Shown here: positions 1 to 7,945 of the stretch, one piece after another | Position numbering within the stretch: the stretch's first letter is position 1 | How the letters are laid out: the number at the start of each line of letters is the position of its first letter | Assembly (NCBI GenBank): GCA_020444245.1 | Contig: JAHLLI010000008.1 | Coordinates: forward strand, 124,001 to 188,000 | Length of the DNA stretch: 64,000 nucleotides | Reading direction: 5' to 3' | Origin: Actinomycetales bacterium | GTDB taxonomy: Bacteria > Actinomycetota > Actinomycetes > Actinomycetales > Cellulomonadaceae | Notes under the pieces: generated by a model | The model's input: only the letters and a program-made list of their open reading frames with translations | Database searches by the model: none | Told to the model about the DNA's origin: nothing | Program-made: the position numbers and the translations under genes

Positions 1-30
1 CCCGATGAACGGGTCGACGTGCTCGAACAC
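1..30 (-). CDS. Start of a probable GH92 glycosyl hydrolase (partial)
   Basis: Only the first ten codons are in the window. On the minus strand a GTG at position 30 opens the reading frame MFEHVDPFIG, which runs off the left edge. The string VDPFIG is the hallmark opening of GH92 exo-alpha-mannosidases (usually continuing as T-G-G). A good ribosome binding site, AGGGGGTGA, lies just upstream of the GTG. A possible -10 box, TAACGT, lies at 112-107 on the same strand. GH92 enzymes are calcium-dependent and trim alpha-linked mannose from glycans. No signal peptide precedes the motif, so an intracellular enzyme is suggested, but ten residues cannot settle this. The ORF track does not list it because it is too short. 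Confidence 0.5.
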   Translation of the reverse strand, partial: MFEHVDPFIG

Positions 31-213
31 CGCTCACCCCCTGGGGTCCGTGGGCGTCGGCCGGTTGGCCTCGGCCGGGCACAGGGCGGCGCCGACCGTG
101 GCGCCGACGTTAGGACCGGTCTGTGTCGTGCCTGTTGCCGGGGCGTGACCGTTGGGTCAGGGGTCGCGGCGGTGCTCGGTGCGGCGGACCTCGGTGCAGC
201 GGTGCGGCGGTGC

Positions 214-792
214 TCAGTGCAGCGACGCGTCGGCCTCGCCGGTGCGCCAGGCGCGGAACCGCACGGTCAGGCCCGCGCGCGTAGGTGCGCAGCAGAAGGG
301 CCCGGCGCCGGCAGCGACGTCACCCGGGAACGGCGCGACCCGGACCAGGCGCCACGCCTCGCCGGCGACGCGGGCCCGGACCGTCACCGCGTCCCGGCCG
401 CGGCTGAGTCGCACGGTCGCGGTGCGTCCTGCCCAGTCCGGGACCTGCCCCGTGGACCAGTCCGACAGGCTCAGCGTCACCACCGCGCCGAGCTGGGGGA
501 CGCCGTCGGACACCTCGACGCCGGCCTTGATCCAGGTGTTGGCGTCGGCGCGCAGCAGGACGCCGGCCTGGTCGAACTGCTCGGTGAGGTCCAGGTCCAC
601 GTCGACCTCGACCGCCGAGCCCACCGGGAGCGGGGCCAGCAGGCCGTGCGCGTCGTCGTGCACGAAGCCGTAGGCGGTGTGCCGCCACGCGTCGCTGCCC
701 TCGGCAGCGGTGACGAGCAGGTGGTCGCCGTCGGCGCGGACCTCGACCGGTGGGGTGGTCCAGGTGCCGGCGTCCCAGTCGATGCGTTCCAC
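214..792 (-). CDS. DUF1349 family protein (concanavalin-like fold)
   Basis: This 192-residue protein matches the DUF1349 (YesU-like) family, whose members have a jelly-roll, lectin-like fold and often sit beside glycoside hydrolases. Typical features visible are the opening IDWDAGTWTTPP, the segment DQAGVLLRADANTWIKAGVE and the closing strand GPFCCAPTRAGLTVRF. The molecular role is not established; carbohydrate binding is usually inferred from the fold. The ORF track extends further upstream, but the GTG at 792 is preferred because family similarity begins there and a leaderless promoter (TAGCGT, then 7 nt, then GTG) lies directly ahead. It is co-directional with the GH92 start to its left, which fits a sugar-related role. 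Confidence 0.75.
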   Translation of the reverse strand: MERIDWDAGTWTTPPVEVRADGDHLLVTAAEGSDAWRHTAYGFVHDDAHGLLAPLPVGSAVEVDVDLDLTEQFDQAGVLLRADANTWIKAGVEVSDGVPQLGAVVTLSLSDWSTGQVPDWAGRTATVRLSRGRDAVTVRARVAGEAWRLVRVAPFPGDVAAGAGPFCCAPTRAGLTVRFRAWRTGEADASLH

Positions 793-869
793 GGCCGCCA
801 CGCTAGCCGGGGTCAGCCTCCCTCCGGGGCCGCGTCGGGGCCGGACCGCGGTCGCGGGCAGCGGGTGGC

Positions 870-1352
870 TCAGGGCCGGGCGCGACCCAGGTGCTCGGCG
901 AGCGCGTCGCACACCTCGCCGGCCGAACCCACCTCGAGGAGCCGGCCCGGGGCGCGGGCGCCGTCGCCGCGCGGCACCCAGGTGCGTAGCGCGACCACCG
1001 GCACGCCGGTGCGCACCGCGAGCGCGAGCTCGGACAGCGTCCCCCACGAGCCGCCCACGCACACCAGCACGTCGCAGGCGCGGACCAGCAGCGCGTTGCG
1101 GATCTCGCCGAGGCCGGTCGGGATGGCCACCGTCAGGCCGTCCGCGGCCCCGTCGCGCGTATCGCCCGGGAGGAGCCCCACCGAGGTCCCGCCCGCGTCG
1201 GCGGCGCCCCGGGCGGCGGCGGCCATCACGCCGTCGAGCCCGCCGCACACCACGACGTGCCCGTGCGCGGCAGCCCAGCGCGCCACGTGCGCCGCGTCGG
1301 CGAGGTCCTGCGGCCGGGCGGCGCTCGGCCCGCTGATCCCGACGTAGCCCAT
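870..1352 (-). CDS. TIGR00725 / LOG-like nucleotide-binding protein
   Basis: This 160-residue protein belongs to the SLOG/LOG superfamily, closest in style to TIGR00725 proteins. The Rossmann-like signatures are the N-terminal GISGPSA, the GGLDGVM segment and the GSWGTLSEL loop. True cytokinin-activating LOG enzymes carry a PGGxGTxxE motif and cleave nucleoside 5'-monophosphates. Here the loop reads GGSWGTLSE, so the glycine-rich turn and acidic residue are kept but the Pro is not. The substrate is unknown. The start is well supported: GGAGGAGCGAC precedes the ATG. It is followed closely by the DUF1349 gene on the same strand. Confidence 0.75.
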   Translation of the reverse strand: MGYVGISGPSAARPQDLADAAHVARWAAAHGHVVVCGGLDGVMAAAARGAADAGGTSVGLLPGDTRDGAADGLTVAIPTGLGEIRNALLVRACDVLVCVGGSWGTLSELALAVRTGVPVVALRTWVPRGDGARAPGRLLEVGSAGEVCDALAEHLGRARP

Positions 1353-1417
1353 GTCGCTCCTCCGGTGGTGGACGGCCCCCGCGGGCCGGTTCCCGGCCCT
1401 CGACCTAGCATGGCGCG

Positions 1418-1924
1418 GTGGACGACTCCCGCGTGCGGCTCTGGCAGTGGCGGCCCGCCTCGAGGGCCGCGGTGCTGGGCTGGTGGGTCGCGACGCTCGC
1501 GGTCTCCGCCGTGCTCGCGGTGCTCGTGGCGATCGTCGTCGGCGTGATCGCCTACGTGGCGAGCGACCCGTCCGACGAGATGCCCGGCCTCGGCGCGCTC
1601 GTGGCGGCGACCGGGGCGCTCGTGGTGGTCGGGTACCTGACGGTGATCGCGGGAGCGGTGCTCCTGGCCCGCCGGTACGTGCCGCCGCAGCGTCGTGGGT
1701 CGGGCTGGACGGCGACGTTCATCGCGACGCTCGTGGTGGCCACGGGACTGCTGGTCCTCGGCTTGGCGCAGGTGAACCAGCTGGTCCTGGCGGTGACCGT
1801 GCCGGCGATCGCGCTCGCGGTGCCCGCGCTGGTGGTCACGCGGGTGCCGGTCGTCGCCCCGCTGCCCGCGCCCGCGTCTCCACCGCCCGGCCCGCCCGCG
1901 GGCTCGGACGTCCCGCAGGAGTGA
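1418..1924 (+). CDS. Hypothetical four-TM membrane protein
   Basis: This 168-residue protein has about four predicted membrane spans: residues ~20-45 (a Val/Ala-rich stretch after AAVLGWWVATLAV), ~58-85, ~95-115 and ~118-138. A Pro-rich cytoplasmic tail (PASPPPGPPAGS) follows. I do not recognise a family. The GTG start is supported by a leaderless promoter: TAGCAT lies 6 nt upstream, leaving no room for a ribosome binding site. The next gene (DUF3054) starts 5 nt after its stop codon, so the two are probably cotranscribed. Nothing in the sequence gives a biochemical function. Confidence 0.7.
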   Translation: MDDSRVRLWQWRPASRAAVLGWWVATLAVSAVLAVLVAIVVGVIAYVASDPSDEMPGLGALVAATGALVVVGYLTVIAGAVLLARRYVPPQRRGSGWTATFIATLVVATGLLVLGLAQVNQLVLAVTVPAIALAVPALVVTRVPVVAPLPAPASPPPGPPAGSDVPQE

Positions 1925-1928
1925 CAGC

Positions 1929-2345
1929 ATGGAACCCGTGACCCAGACCTCCGGCCCCGCCTCGGCCGTCCGGCCGGTGTCCGACCCGGTGGCCATGGCC
2001 GCCGACGCCGCCGCCGTGCTGCTGTTCGTGGTGATCGGTCGTGGCTCGCACGACGAGGGCTCGGTGCTGGCCGGCACGCTCGCCACGGCCTGGCCGTTCC
2101 TGGCCGGCGCGGCGCTGGGCTGGGCCGCGCTCGCGGTGGCGCGCCGGGGCCGGGACCGGCCCGGCCGGTCGCTGCCCGCCGGCGCGGTGGTGTGGGCGGG
2201 CGCGGTGGCCGGCGGGATGGTGCTGCGCCACCTGACCGGCGGCGGGACGCCGTGGTCCTTCGTGCTGGTGGGCGGGAGCTTCCTCGGCCTGTTCCTGCTG
2301 GGCTGGCGGGCCGCGGTCCGGTGGACGGGCCGCCGCGGCCGCTGA
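1929..2345 (+). CDS. DUF3054 family membrane protein
   Basis: This 138-residue protein matches DUF3054, a family of four-TM proteins common in Actinobacteria. The conserved pattern is visible: an acidic start to the first span (AADAAAVLLFVVIGRGSH), then LATAWPFLAGAALGW in the second, and a lone GGMVLRHLTGGGTP turn. Function is unknown. The ATG is 5 nt after the stop of the preceding membrane-protein gene, so translational coupling is likely. It converges with the TauE-type permease gene to the right with only 16 nt between the stops. Confidence 0.82.
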   Translation: MEPVTQTSGPASAVRPVSDPVAMAADAAAVLLFVVIGRGSHDEGSVLAGTLATAWPFLAGAALGWAALAVARRGRDRPGRSLPAGAVVWAGAVAGGMVLRHLTGGGTPWSFVLVGGSFLGLFLLGWRAAVRWTGRRGR

Positions 2346-2361
2346 GCCGGCGCAGCCGCGG

Positions 2362-3114
2362 TCACGCCACGAGCAGCCACACCCCCGCCGCGGCCGTGGC
2401 GACCAGCGCGACGTTCTCGAACACGGCGCGTGACATCCCCAGCACCAGCCGCCGGCCCACCAGCGCGCCCACCACGATCCCGGGCACCAGTGCGGCGCTG
2501 ATCACCAGCGACTGCGGCGTGATGAGGCCCAGCTGAGCGCTGAACGGCACCTTCAGCAGGTTCACCGCGAAGAAGAACCACGCGACGGTGCCCAGGAAGG
2601 TGTTCTTGGTCACCCCGAGGCGCAGCAGGTAGAGCGTCATCATCGGCCCACCGGCGTTGGCCACCATGGTGGAGAACCCGGCGCCCGCGCCCAGCGCGAG
2701 CGAGGCCGCGCTGCGGTCACCCGACACCGGTGGTGGTCCGCCGTGGGCCGCCACCCGCCGTCGTCGCCAGATCTCGCCGGCGCCGCTGATCACCAGCATC
2801 GCTCCGATGATCCGCGCTGCGGCCCCTCGGTCGACGTGGTCGATCACCGCGTACCCGGCGACCAGGCCGACCGCCACGGCGGGCAGCATGCGCAGCAGCA
2901 CCCGCAGGTTCACCGACCGCGCGTAGAAGCTCAGCGCGACCACGTCGCCCACCAGCAGCACGGGCAGCGCGACCCCGGTCGACGGAAGCGCCGGCAGCAC
3001 CAGGGTCAGCAGCGCCGCGCCGAACGAGCCCACCGCCGGCACGGCGGTCTTGGACAGCCCGTAGACGAACATGGCGATCGTGCCCACCACGACGACGGTT
3101 GCGGTCAGCTCCAC
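2362..3114 (-). CDS. TauE/SafE family anion permease
   Basis: This 250-residue protein is a TauE/SafE (PF01925) permease. These are 7-8 TM transporters linked to export or import of sulfite, sulfoacetate and other small anions. The repeated hydrophobic units, the N-terminal FVYGLSKTAVPAVGSFG, and the second repeat GAGAGFSTMVANAGGPMMTLY are the family signatures. The second repeat is the usual GF.S.....GGP re-entrant loop. The substrate cannot be read from the sequence. The start is GTG at 3114; a possible -10 (TAGCGT) lies about 30 nt further upstream. It converges with the DUF3054 gene and has no obvious operon partner. Confidence 0.85.
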   Translation of the reverse strand: MELTATVVVVGTIAMFVYGLSKTAVPAVGSFGAALLTLVLPALPSTGVALPVLLVGDVVALSFYARSVNLRVLLRMLPAVAVGLVAGYAVIDHVDRGAAARIIGAMLVISGAGEIWRRRRVAAHGGPPPVSGDRSAASLALGAGAGFSTMVANAGGPMMTLYLLRLGVTKNTFLGTVAWFFFAVNLLKVPFSAQLGLITPQSLVISAALVPGIVVGALVGRRLVLGMSRAVFENVALVATAAAGVWLLVA

Positions 3115-3206
3115 GCAGCGGTCCCCGAGGTCACGTGGCGCACGCTAGCCCACGCGAGGGTCGCGCCCCGCACCCCACAGGTCCCGCAGTGCAGACGCCC
3201 GGCCCG

Positions 3207-3731
3207 TCACGGCCGGGTGTAGGTGCCGGTCAGTGTGCCGCCCTGGACGTCCTGGGCCCCCAGCACCGCCGCCGCGGTGATCGGCTCGGGCGAGGTGGTG
3301 GGCAGGGACACCACGGTGAACACGTAGTGGTGCGTGCCCGACGGCGGGCACGGCCCGCCCCAGCCGACGTCGCCGAAGTCGTTGGCCCCCTGGGGCAGGT
3401 CGGGGTCGGCGCTCGCGTCCTCGGGCAGCGAGGTGGTGGCCATCGGCAGCGGCCCGACCACCCAGTGCACGAAGCCGCCCGCGTCGGGGTCGGTCACCAC
3501 GACCGCGATCGCCGCGGCCGGCAGGTCGAACGGCGCCCAGCTCAGCGGCGGGGAGACGTCCTCGCCGTCGCAGGTGTAGCGCGCCGGGATCGCGCCGCCC
3601 TCGTCGAACGCGCTGCTGGTCACCCCGGACGGCAGGGGTGCCGCGGTGTCGGCGGGCGCCGTGCACCCGGCGAGCCCGATCGCGCACCCGAGCGCCACGG
3701 CGCCGACGGTGCCCACGGTGCCATGTCGCAT
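3207..3731 (-). CDS. YbhB/YbcL-type PEBP lipoprotein
   Basis: This 174-residue protein is a phosphatidylethanolamine-binding (PEBP, Raf-kinase-inhibitor-like) protein of the YbhB/YbcL group. It has a lipoprotein signal peptide ending in the lipobox LAGC (Cys23), so it is probably anchored outside the membrane. Family motifs are GEDVSPPLSWAP, the ligand-site segment VVVTDPDAGGFVHWVV and GTHHYVFTVVSLP. The bacterial ligand is not known. The ATG start is leaderless: TACGTT, 6 nt, ATG. A near-perfect hairpin separates it from the DUF4914 gene upstream on the same strand, so the two are probably separate units. Confidence 0.87.
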   Translation of the reverse strand: MRHGTVGTVGAVALGCAIGLAGCTAPADTAAPLPSGVTSSAFDEGGAIPARYTCDGEDVSPPLSWAPFDLPAAAIAVVVTDPDAGGFVHWVVGPLPMATTSLPEDASADPDLPQGANDFGDVGWGGPCPPSGTHHYVFTVVSLPTTSPEPITAAAVLGAQDVQGGTLTGTYTRP

Positions 3732-3745
3732 GGTCCGAACGTAGT

Positions 3746-3782
3746 CCGCCCCGGCGCCGACGGTGCGTCGGGCCGGGGCGGG
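3746..3782 (-). terminator. Hairpin between DUF4914 and PEBP genes
   Basis: The arms are CCGCCCCGGCGCCGAC and GTCGGGCCGGGGCGG with a 5-nt loop and one bulged base. It lies just after the DUF4914 stop codon and before the PEBP gene, so it is best read as a transcription terminator. No T-tract follows, which is common in high-GC actinobacteria. Confidence 0.6.
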
Positions 3783-3792
3783 CGGTGGTGTC

Positions 3793-5703
3793 TCAGGCGT
3801 ACATCGGGGTCAGCGCCTCGTACGCCTCGACGGGCGCGTCGCGCAGGCACAGCTCGATGATCTGGCGGCCCAACGGGTCCAGCTCGTCGGTGAGGTACTG
3901 GCGGAGCTCGGTCTTGAAGAAGTCGGTGAGGATCTTCGCGCCGATGTCGTACGCCTCGACGCCGACCCGGGACTGACGCTCGGTGCGCAGGAACGTCGGG
4001 CGGATCTCCTGGCCGTCGATCCGCATCTCGCCGAGCGTGTAGCCCAGCAGCGGCAGCCTGGACGGCACCAGCTTGTCCCTGCGGATCCGGCCGGCGCGGC
4101 GCGCCAGGTACTCGCGGGTCAACCACTCGGCGGAGAACCCGACCTTGTAGGCGCCGATGTGCTGGTTGGGCGTGAGCACGTACCGGGTGCGGTGGGCGTC
4201 GACCAGCTGGCGCAGCAGCAGGTTCGCGCCGCCCACCTTGGTGCCGGTCGAGAACGGCCAGAAGGACCCGACGCCCTCGGAGATCATCCCGCCGTGCTGC
4301 ACCGTCGACAGCTCGGCGTCGGTGGCGCCGATCGAGGGGTTCTTGTCCCCGCGCGGCGCGATCAGCCGCCACAGCCAGGCGATCGACGGCGGCACGAAGT
4401 GGGTCATGCCCATGATCCCGTAGGTCGGCTTCTCCCGGGTGCACAGCGGCATCCGCACACCGAAGGTGCGGACGTCGACCGGCTGCGGCTCGCCGACCAC
4501 GTCGCGGAACTCGTCGCGGGAGATCACCACGCGCGGGTTCGGGCACGGCTTGCCGGTGGAGTCGAGGGTGTGCTCCCAGGGCAGGGCCGTGGCGTCCGGC
4601 ACACCCTTGATGTTGAAGAACACCAGCGGCCTCTTCGGGTGGATGAACGCCTTCTCGAGGTTGTAGTCCTCGCCGTACTCCTCGAGGTTGTCCACCCGGA
4701 CGAACCAGCCGTCCTCGGCGTCGGCGACGACGAGCTTGCCCGAACCGTCCTGCACGGACGGGTGGCACAGGGTCATGTCGTCGGTGACCGGCTCGAGCTT
4801 CGAGGACTGCGACAACGTGATGTGGTACGGCTCGTCGCTGACCACGTTGTAGCCCAGCAGGATGCGGCCGTCGTCCTCGCGCCGGATGTCCTGGCACATC
4901 TCGGACTTGCCGCCGCCCGAGGCGCCCTCGTGCATGACGACCGTCTCGTTCTCGTACGGCGTGGTGACCCGCACCGACGACGCGTGCGCGGTGAGCCAGC
5001 CCTCGTGGGCGCCGATGTCCAGCAGCACCGAGAACACGCCCTTCTTGGCGCTCGGCCCGGGGTACAGGTTGTACGCGAAGACCTCGTGCAGGTCGTCCGT
5101 GCGGTCGTGCACGACGATCTGCTTGCCGTCGAAGTGGGTGTGCCGGAACGGCGGGGCGACGTACAGGATCGAGCGCGGCGTGTAGGGCCCGATCTCGTCG
5201 AAGGTCACCCAGCCCTGCAGGTCCATCAGGGCCAGGGCGAAGAACGCCGCGTTGGTCGGGACCACGGCCAACGACGGGGAGCCGAAGGTCAGGCCGCCGG
5301 CCTTGAACGGCACCAGGATGAGCGACTGCTCGGAGAGCCACTGCAGGGTCTCGGCCTTGACCCCGGCGAAGTCCTCGCCGTGCCGGTCGCGGTAGCGGGG
5401 CTTGTCCGAGGGCAGGTCGTCGGCGATCCGCATGCAGTCCGGGTCGCGCCGCCGCATGTAGTCCTCGACGTAGTTGACCGCGATGCCGTTGGTGCAGCGG
5501 ACGACGTCGACCTCCTTGACCCGGGTGCCGTTGACGTCGTACGAGACGTCGTACTTCGGTCCGCGCTCCGGGCCCAGCGACAGCCAGTACAGCTCGTCGC
5601 GGGTCGCGGGGATGGTGACGTCCAGGCACGCGTCGAGGGCGGCGCGCAGGTCGGACGGCAGCGTGACGTCAGGCAGCACGGGGCGATGGGAGATCGTCGT
5701 CAC
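3793..5703 (-). CDS. DUF4914 family P-loop protein (PEPCK/HPr-kinase-like fold)
   Basis: This 636-residue cytoplasmic protein resembles the DUF4914 family. A nucleotide-binding P-loop, EGASGGGKSEM, sits near the middle of the chain. It matches the Walker A of HPr kinases and PEP carboxykinases better than that of ordinary ATPases. Further conserved stretches include LVVADAEDGWFVRVDNLEEY, FFNIKGVPDATALPWEHTLD and GIMGMTHFVPPSIAWLW. The reaction is unknown; phosphotransfer to a protein or small metabolite is the natural guess from the fold. The GTG start has a good site (GAGGAG, 6 nt upstream). A promoter with TACAGT as -10 and a perfect 7-bp inverted repeat over the -35 region lies ahead. A tiny acidic ORF precedes it on the same strand. 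Confidence 0.75.
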   Translation of the reverse strand: MTTISHRPVLPDVTLPSDLRAALDACLDVTIPATRDELYWLSLGPERGPKYDVSYDVNGTRVKEVDVVRCTNGIAVNYVEDYMRRRDPDCMRIADDLPSDKPRYRDRHGEDFAGVKAETLQWLSEQSLILVPFKAGGLTFGSPSLAVVPTNAAFFALALMDLQGWVTFDEIGPYTPRSILYVAPPFRHTHFDGKQIVVHDRTDDLHEVFAYNLYPGPSAKKGVFSVLLDIGAHEGWLTAHASSVRVTTPYENETVVMHEGASGGGKSEMCQDIRREDDGRILLGYNVVSDEPYHITLSQSSKLEPVTDDMTLCHPSVQDGSGKLVVADAEDGWFVRVDNLEEYGEDYNLEKAFIHPKRPLVFFNIKGVPDATALPWEHTLDSTGKPCPNPRVVISRDEFRDVVGEPQPVDVRTFGVRMPLCTREKPTYGIMGMTHFVPPSIAWLWRLIAPRGDKNPSIGATDAELSTVQHGGMISEGVGSFWPFSTGTKVGGANLLLRQLVDAHRTRYVLTPNQHIGAYKVGFSAEWLTREYLARRAGRIRRDKLVPSRLPLLGYTLGEMRIDGQEIRPTFLRTERQSRVGVEAYDIGAKILTDFFKTELRQYLTDELDPLGRQIIELCLRDAPVEAYEALTPMYA

Positions 5704-5758
5704 AGGGGCTCCTCGCTCGGTGTGGGGCAGGCCGCACAGCGGCGGGCAGGCCTGAGGA

Positions 5759-5764
5759 ACTGTA
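5759..5764 (-). promoter_or_regulatory. -10 box of the DUF4914 gene
   Basis: TACAGT on the minus strand gives a 5' leader of about 50 nt for the DUF4914 gene. No strong -35 is visible; that position is occupied by the inverted repeat at 5783-5799. Confidence 0.45.
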
Positions 5765-5782
5765 CCGAGACGGTAGGAGCGG

Positions 5783-5799
5783 ACCTGACGGGGTCAGGT
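5783..5799. promoter_or_regulatory. Operator-like palindrome upstream of DUF4914 gene
   Basis: The 17-bp sequence is a perfect inverted repeat: ACCTGAC, GGG, GTCAGGT. It ends 18 nt before the TACAGT -10 box of the DUF4914 gene and so overlaps the -35 region, the usual place for an activator or repressor site. No matching regulator gene lies next to it. Confidence 0.5.
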
Positions 5800-5878
5800 G
5801 GGACCTTCGGGTGAGCGAGACGGCCGCGGCGCAGGGCGCGCGGCCCGGATCAGACCGGCGGACGCCGGCCCGCGACGA

Positions 5879-5974
5879 TCAGTCCCAGAACAGGAACTCG
5901 TCGGCGCTGTCGTCGAGGTGGTCGAGCTCGAGGTCGATCTGGTCGAGGATTTCGACGGCTGCGGGGGACTCCAC
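5879..5974 (-). CDS. Small acidic ORF, 31 aa (or 44-47 aa with upstream starts)
   Basis: This short frame is upstream of and co-directional with the DUF4914 gene, 175 nt away. From the GTG at 5974 it encodes MESPAAVEILDQIDLELDHL followed by an acidic stretch and the aromatic end FLFWD. Twelve of 31 residues are Asp or Glu. The GTG has a clear ribosome site, AAGGTGAG, 4 nt upstream. Upstream in-frame starts would add about 13-16 residues, and a 69-residue version is in the ORF track, but its N-terminal part does not look coding. I do not recognise a family. The small size, acidic core and aromatic C-terminus are reminiscent of peptide precursors or small regulators, but no modification enzyme other than the DUF4914 P-loop protein lies nearby. 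Confidence 0.45.
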   Translation of the reverse strand: MESPAAVEILDQIDLELDHLDDSADEFLFWD

Positions 5975-6336
5975 GGAACTCACCTTCGGAGGTCGAGCTG
6001 ATTGAGCGGACACAAGAATCATCGGCGTCCCACCTGCGAAAACAAGGGGGTCGAAGGTCCCTCGCGAGATTCCGTGCGAGATGTTCACGCAGTAGTAACA
6101 ACGGCGCGGACCAAGCCGGTGACAAATGCCAACGACGGCGCGTCAAAGAAACGTCAAGAACACGTAGGGTGTTGTGCCGGGATGCGCCGCCCGGCCGATC
6201 CAGGTGCGGCCTGGCACGCCCGCGCCTCACCGGCCGGTCAAGACTCCGTCAGGTCGTCCCGGCAGGCCCCCGCAGGCCCTGGCGTCTCGCGACGTGGACG
6301 TCTTCGTCACCCGTTCGGGCGTGTCGCGCCCAGGCG
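5975..6336. other. Intergenic region, relatively AT-rich
   Basis: These ~360 bp hold no convincing gene. The left part (5990-6170) is the most AT-rich stretch nearby and probably carries the promoter of the small acidic ORF. On the minus strand, TTGACG and TTTGACG occur 8 nt apart near 6140-6155, but no -10 box is well placed behind them. On the plus strand, TAGGGT at about 6165 resembles a -10 box but leads only into a short Pro/Arg-rich shadow frame. The right part (6180-6336) shows nothing I can name. Confidence 0.4.
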
Positions 6337-6777
6337 TCAGTCCCCGACGGGCGTCAGCAGCAGCACCGGGATGAGCCGCTCGGTCCTCGCCTGGTACTCG
6401 TCGTACGGCGGCCAGACCTCGACGGCCCTGCGCCACCACTCCTCGCGCTCGTCGCCGGAGAGCTCACGGACCGTGTAGTCGCGCCGGGTCGGCCCGTCCT
6501 GCAGCTCGACCAGTGGGTGGGCCTGCAGGTTGTGGTACCAGACCGGGTGCTGCGGCGCGCCGCCCTTGGAGGCCACCACCGCGTACTCGCCGTCGTGCTC
6601 GACGCGCATCAGGGCGGTCTTGCGCAGCAGGCCGGTCCGGGCGCCGAGCGAGGTCAGCACGATGATCGGGCGGCCCTGCAGCGTGCTCGCCTCCGTCCCG
6701 CCGGAGGCCTCGTAGCGTTCGGCCTGCTCGCGGGCCCAGGCGGACGTGGACGGTGCGTACTCCCCTTGCAGCGGCAT
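6337..6777 (-). CDS. Deazaflavin-dependent (DUF385) nitroreductase-family protein
   Basis: This 146-residue protein belongs to the F420-dependent nitroreductase (Ddn-like, DUF385/TIGR00026) family. These are split-barrel proteins that bind deazaflavin or flavin and reduce varied substrates. The signature [20 protein letters not shown], with GARTG contacting the cofactor phosphate, is followed by [20 protein letters not shown], and both are typical. The C-terminal [11 protein letters not shown] strand closes the barrel. The start is the ATG at 6777; the long ORF-track frame upstream of it is a shadow. The site ahead of it is weak. It diverges from the quinone-reductase gene on the right, with 141 bp between the starts. 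Confidence 0.88.
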   Translation of the reverse strand: MPLQGEYAPSTSAWAREQAERYEASGGTEASTLQGRPIIVLTSLGARTGLLRKTALMRVEHDGEYAVVASKGGAPQHPVWYHNLQAHPLVELQDGPTRRDYTVRELSGDEREEWWRRAVEVWPPYDEYQARTERLIPVLLLTPVGD

Positions 6778-6918
6778 GCCCGGGTCAACGCGACGACGGG
6801 GCGTTCGATTCCGGCCACCGCAGTCGCTCCGGCAGCGCGGGACCGCCGGGCGGGACCAGGGTCCTGCATGCGAAGATCGGACCAGGGAGGGCAACGGGGC
6901 CGAGCGAGGGGAGCCGCC

Positions 6919-7839
6919 ATGCGGGCCGTCCAGTTCGACGCCTACGGCGGCATCGACGTCCTCCGGGTCGGTGACGCGCCGGACCCCGAACCGGGCCCGG
7001 GCGAGGCGCTCGTCCGGGTGCGCGCCGCGGGGACGAACCCCGACGACGTGCCGATCCGCGAAGGGATGCTGGCCGAGCTGTTCCCGCGCCCTTTCCCGGC
7101 CGGCCAGGGCAGTGACCTGGCCGGAGTGATCGAGGCAGTCGGGCCGGGCGTGACCCGGATGTCGATCGGTGCCCACGTGCTCGGGTTCACCCACCGCCAC
7201 GACGCCCAGGCCGAGCTCGTCGCCGTGCCCGTCCACCACCTGGTGCGCAAGCCGGCGTCGGTGAGCTGGGAGGTCGCCGGCGCCCTGCCGCTCGTCGGGG
7301 TGACCGCCTGGGCGGCGGTGCACGCGGTCCAGCTGCGCCCGCGCGAGACCGTCGTGGTCAGCGCCGCCGCCGGCGGGGTCGGCAGCCTCGTCGTCCAGCT
7401 CGCCCGCCGGGCCGGGGCGCGGGTCATCGGCATCGCCGGCCGCCACCACCACTCCTGGCTGCGGGAGCACGGCGTGACGCCGGTGGAGCACCACGGCGAC
7501 ATCGCCGAGGCGGTGCGCCGGGCCGCCGCCGGGCCGGTGCACGCGCTGATCGACTGCTACGGGCACGGCTACGTGCGGATGGGCGTCGAAGAGCTCGACG
7601 TGGACCCCGGCCGGATCGACACCGTGGTCGACATGGTCGCGGCCCACCGGTTCGGCACCAAGAACCGCGGTCAGGCGTCGGGCGCCCACGCGCACGTGCT
7701 CGACGAGCTGGTCCAGCTGCTCAGCGCCGGAGAGCTCGAGGTGCCGATCGCCGCCGCGCTGCCGGTCGAGGACGTGCAGACCGCCTACCGGGTGCTCGAG
7801 GAGCACCACACGCACGGCAAGATCGTCCTGATGTTCTGA
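6919..7839 (+). CDS. NADP-dependent quinone-reductase-like dehydrogenase
   Basis: This 306-residue protein is a medium-chain dehydrogenase/reductase of the zinc-free quinone oxidoreductase type. The GroES-like domain (about 1-120) opens with [19 protein letters not shown]. The Rossmann domain has the nucleotide-binding motif [14 protein letters not shown]. Structural zinc cysteines are absent, as expected for QOR-type enzymes. The C-terminal HGKIVLMF is the usual family ending. The ATG has a strong site (GAGGGGAG). The physiological substrate is not evident. It diverges from the DUF385 gene, so the two redox genes may share a control region. Confidence 0.87.
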   Translation: MRAVQFDAYGGIDVLRVGDAPDPEPGPGEALVRVRAAGTNPDDVPIREGMLAELFPRPFPAGQGSDLAGVIEAVGPGVTRMSIGAHVLGFTHRHDAQAELVAVPVHHLVRKPASVSWEVAGALPLVGVTAWAAVHAVQLRPRETVVVSAAAGGVGSLVVQLARRAGARVIGIAGRHHHSWLREHGVTPVEHHGDIAEAVRRAAAGPVHALIDCYGHGYVRMGVEELDVDPGRIDTVVDMVAAHRFGTKNRGQASGAHAHVLDELVQLLSAGELEVPIAAALPVEDVQTAYRVLEEHHTHGKIVLMF

Positions 7840-7945
7840 GCCGGCGCGGCGCGGGCCGGGCGAGCGCACGAGCCGTGCACCCGGCCGCCTAGGCTGGACG
7901 TACCGCCACCGTCGTCGGGACGGAGGCTCGGGACGGAGGGCAACC

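Noticed and set aside
6174-6374. 66-aa plus-strand ORF behind a TAGGGT -10-like box
   Set aside because: The composition is Pro/Arg-rich without structure, and it overlaps the end of the DUF385 gene. The -10-like box alone is not enough.
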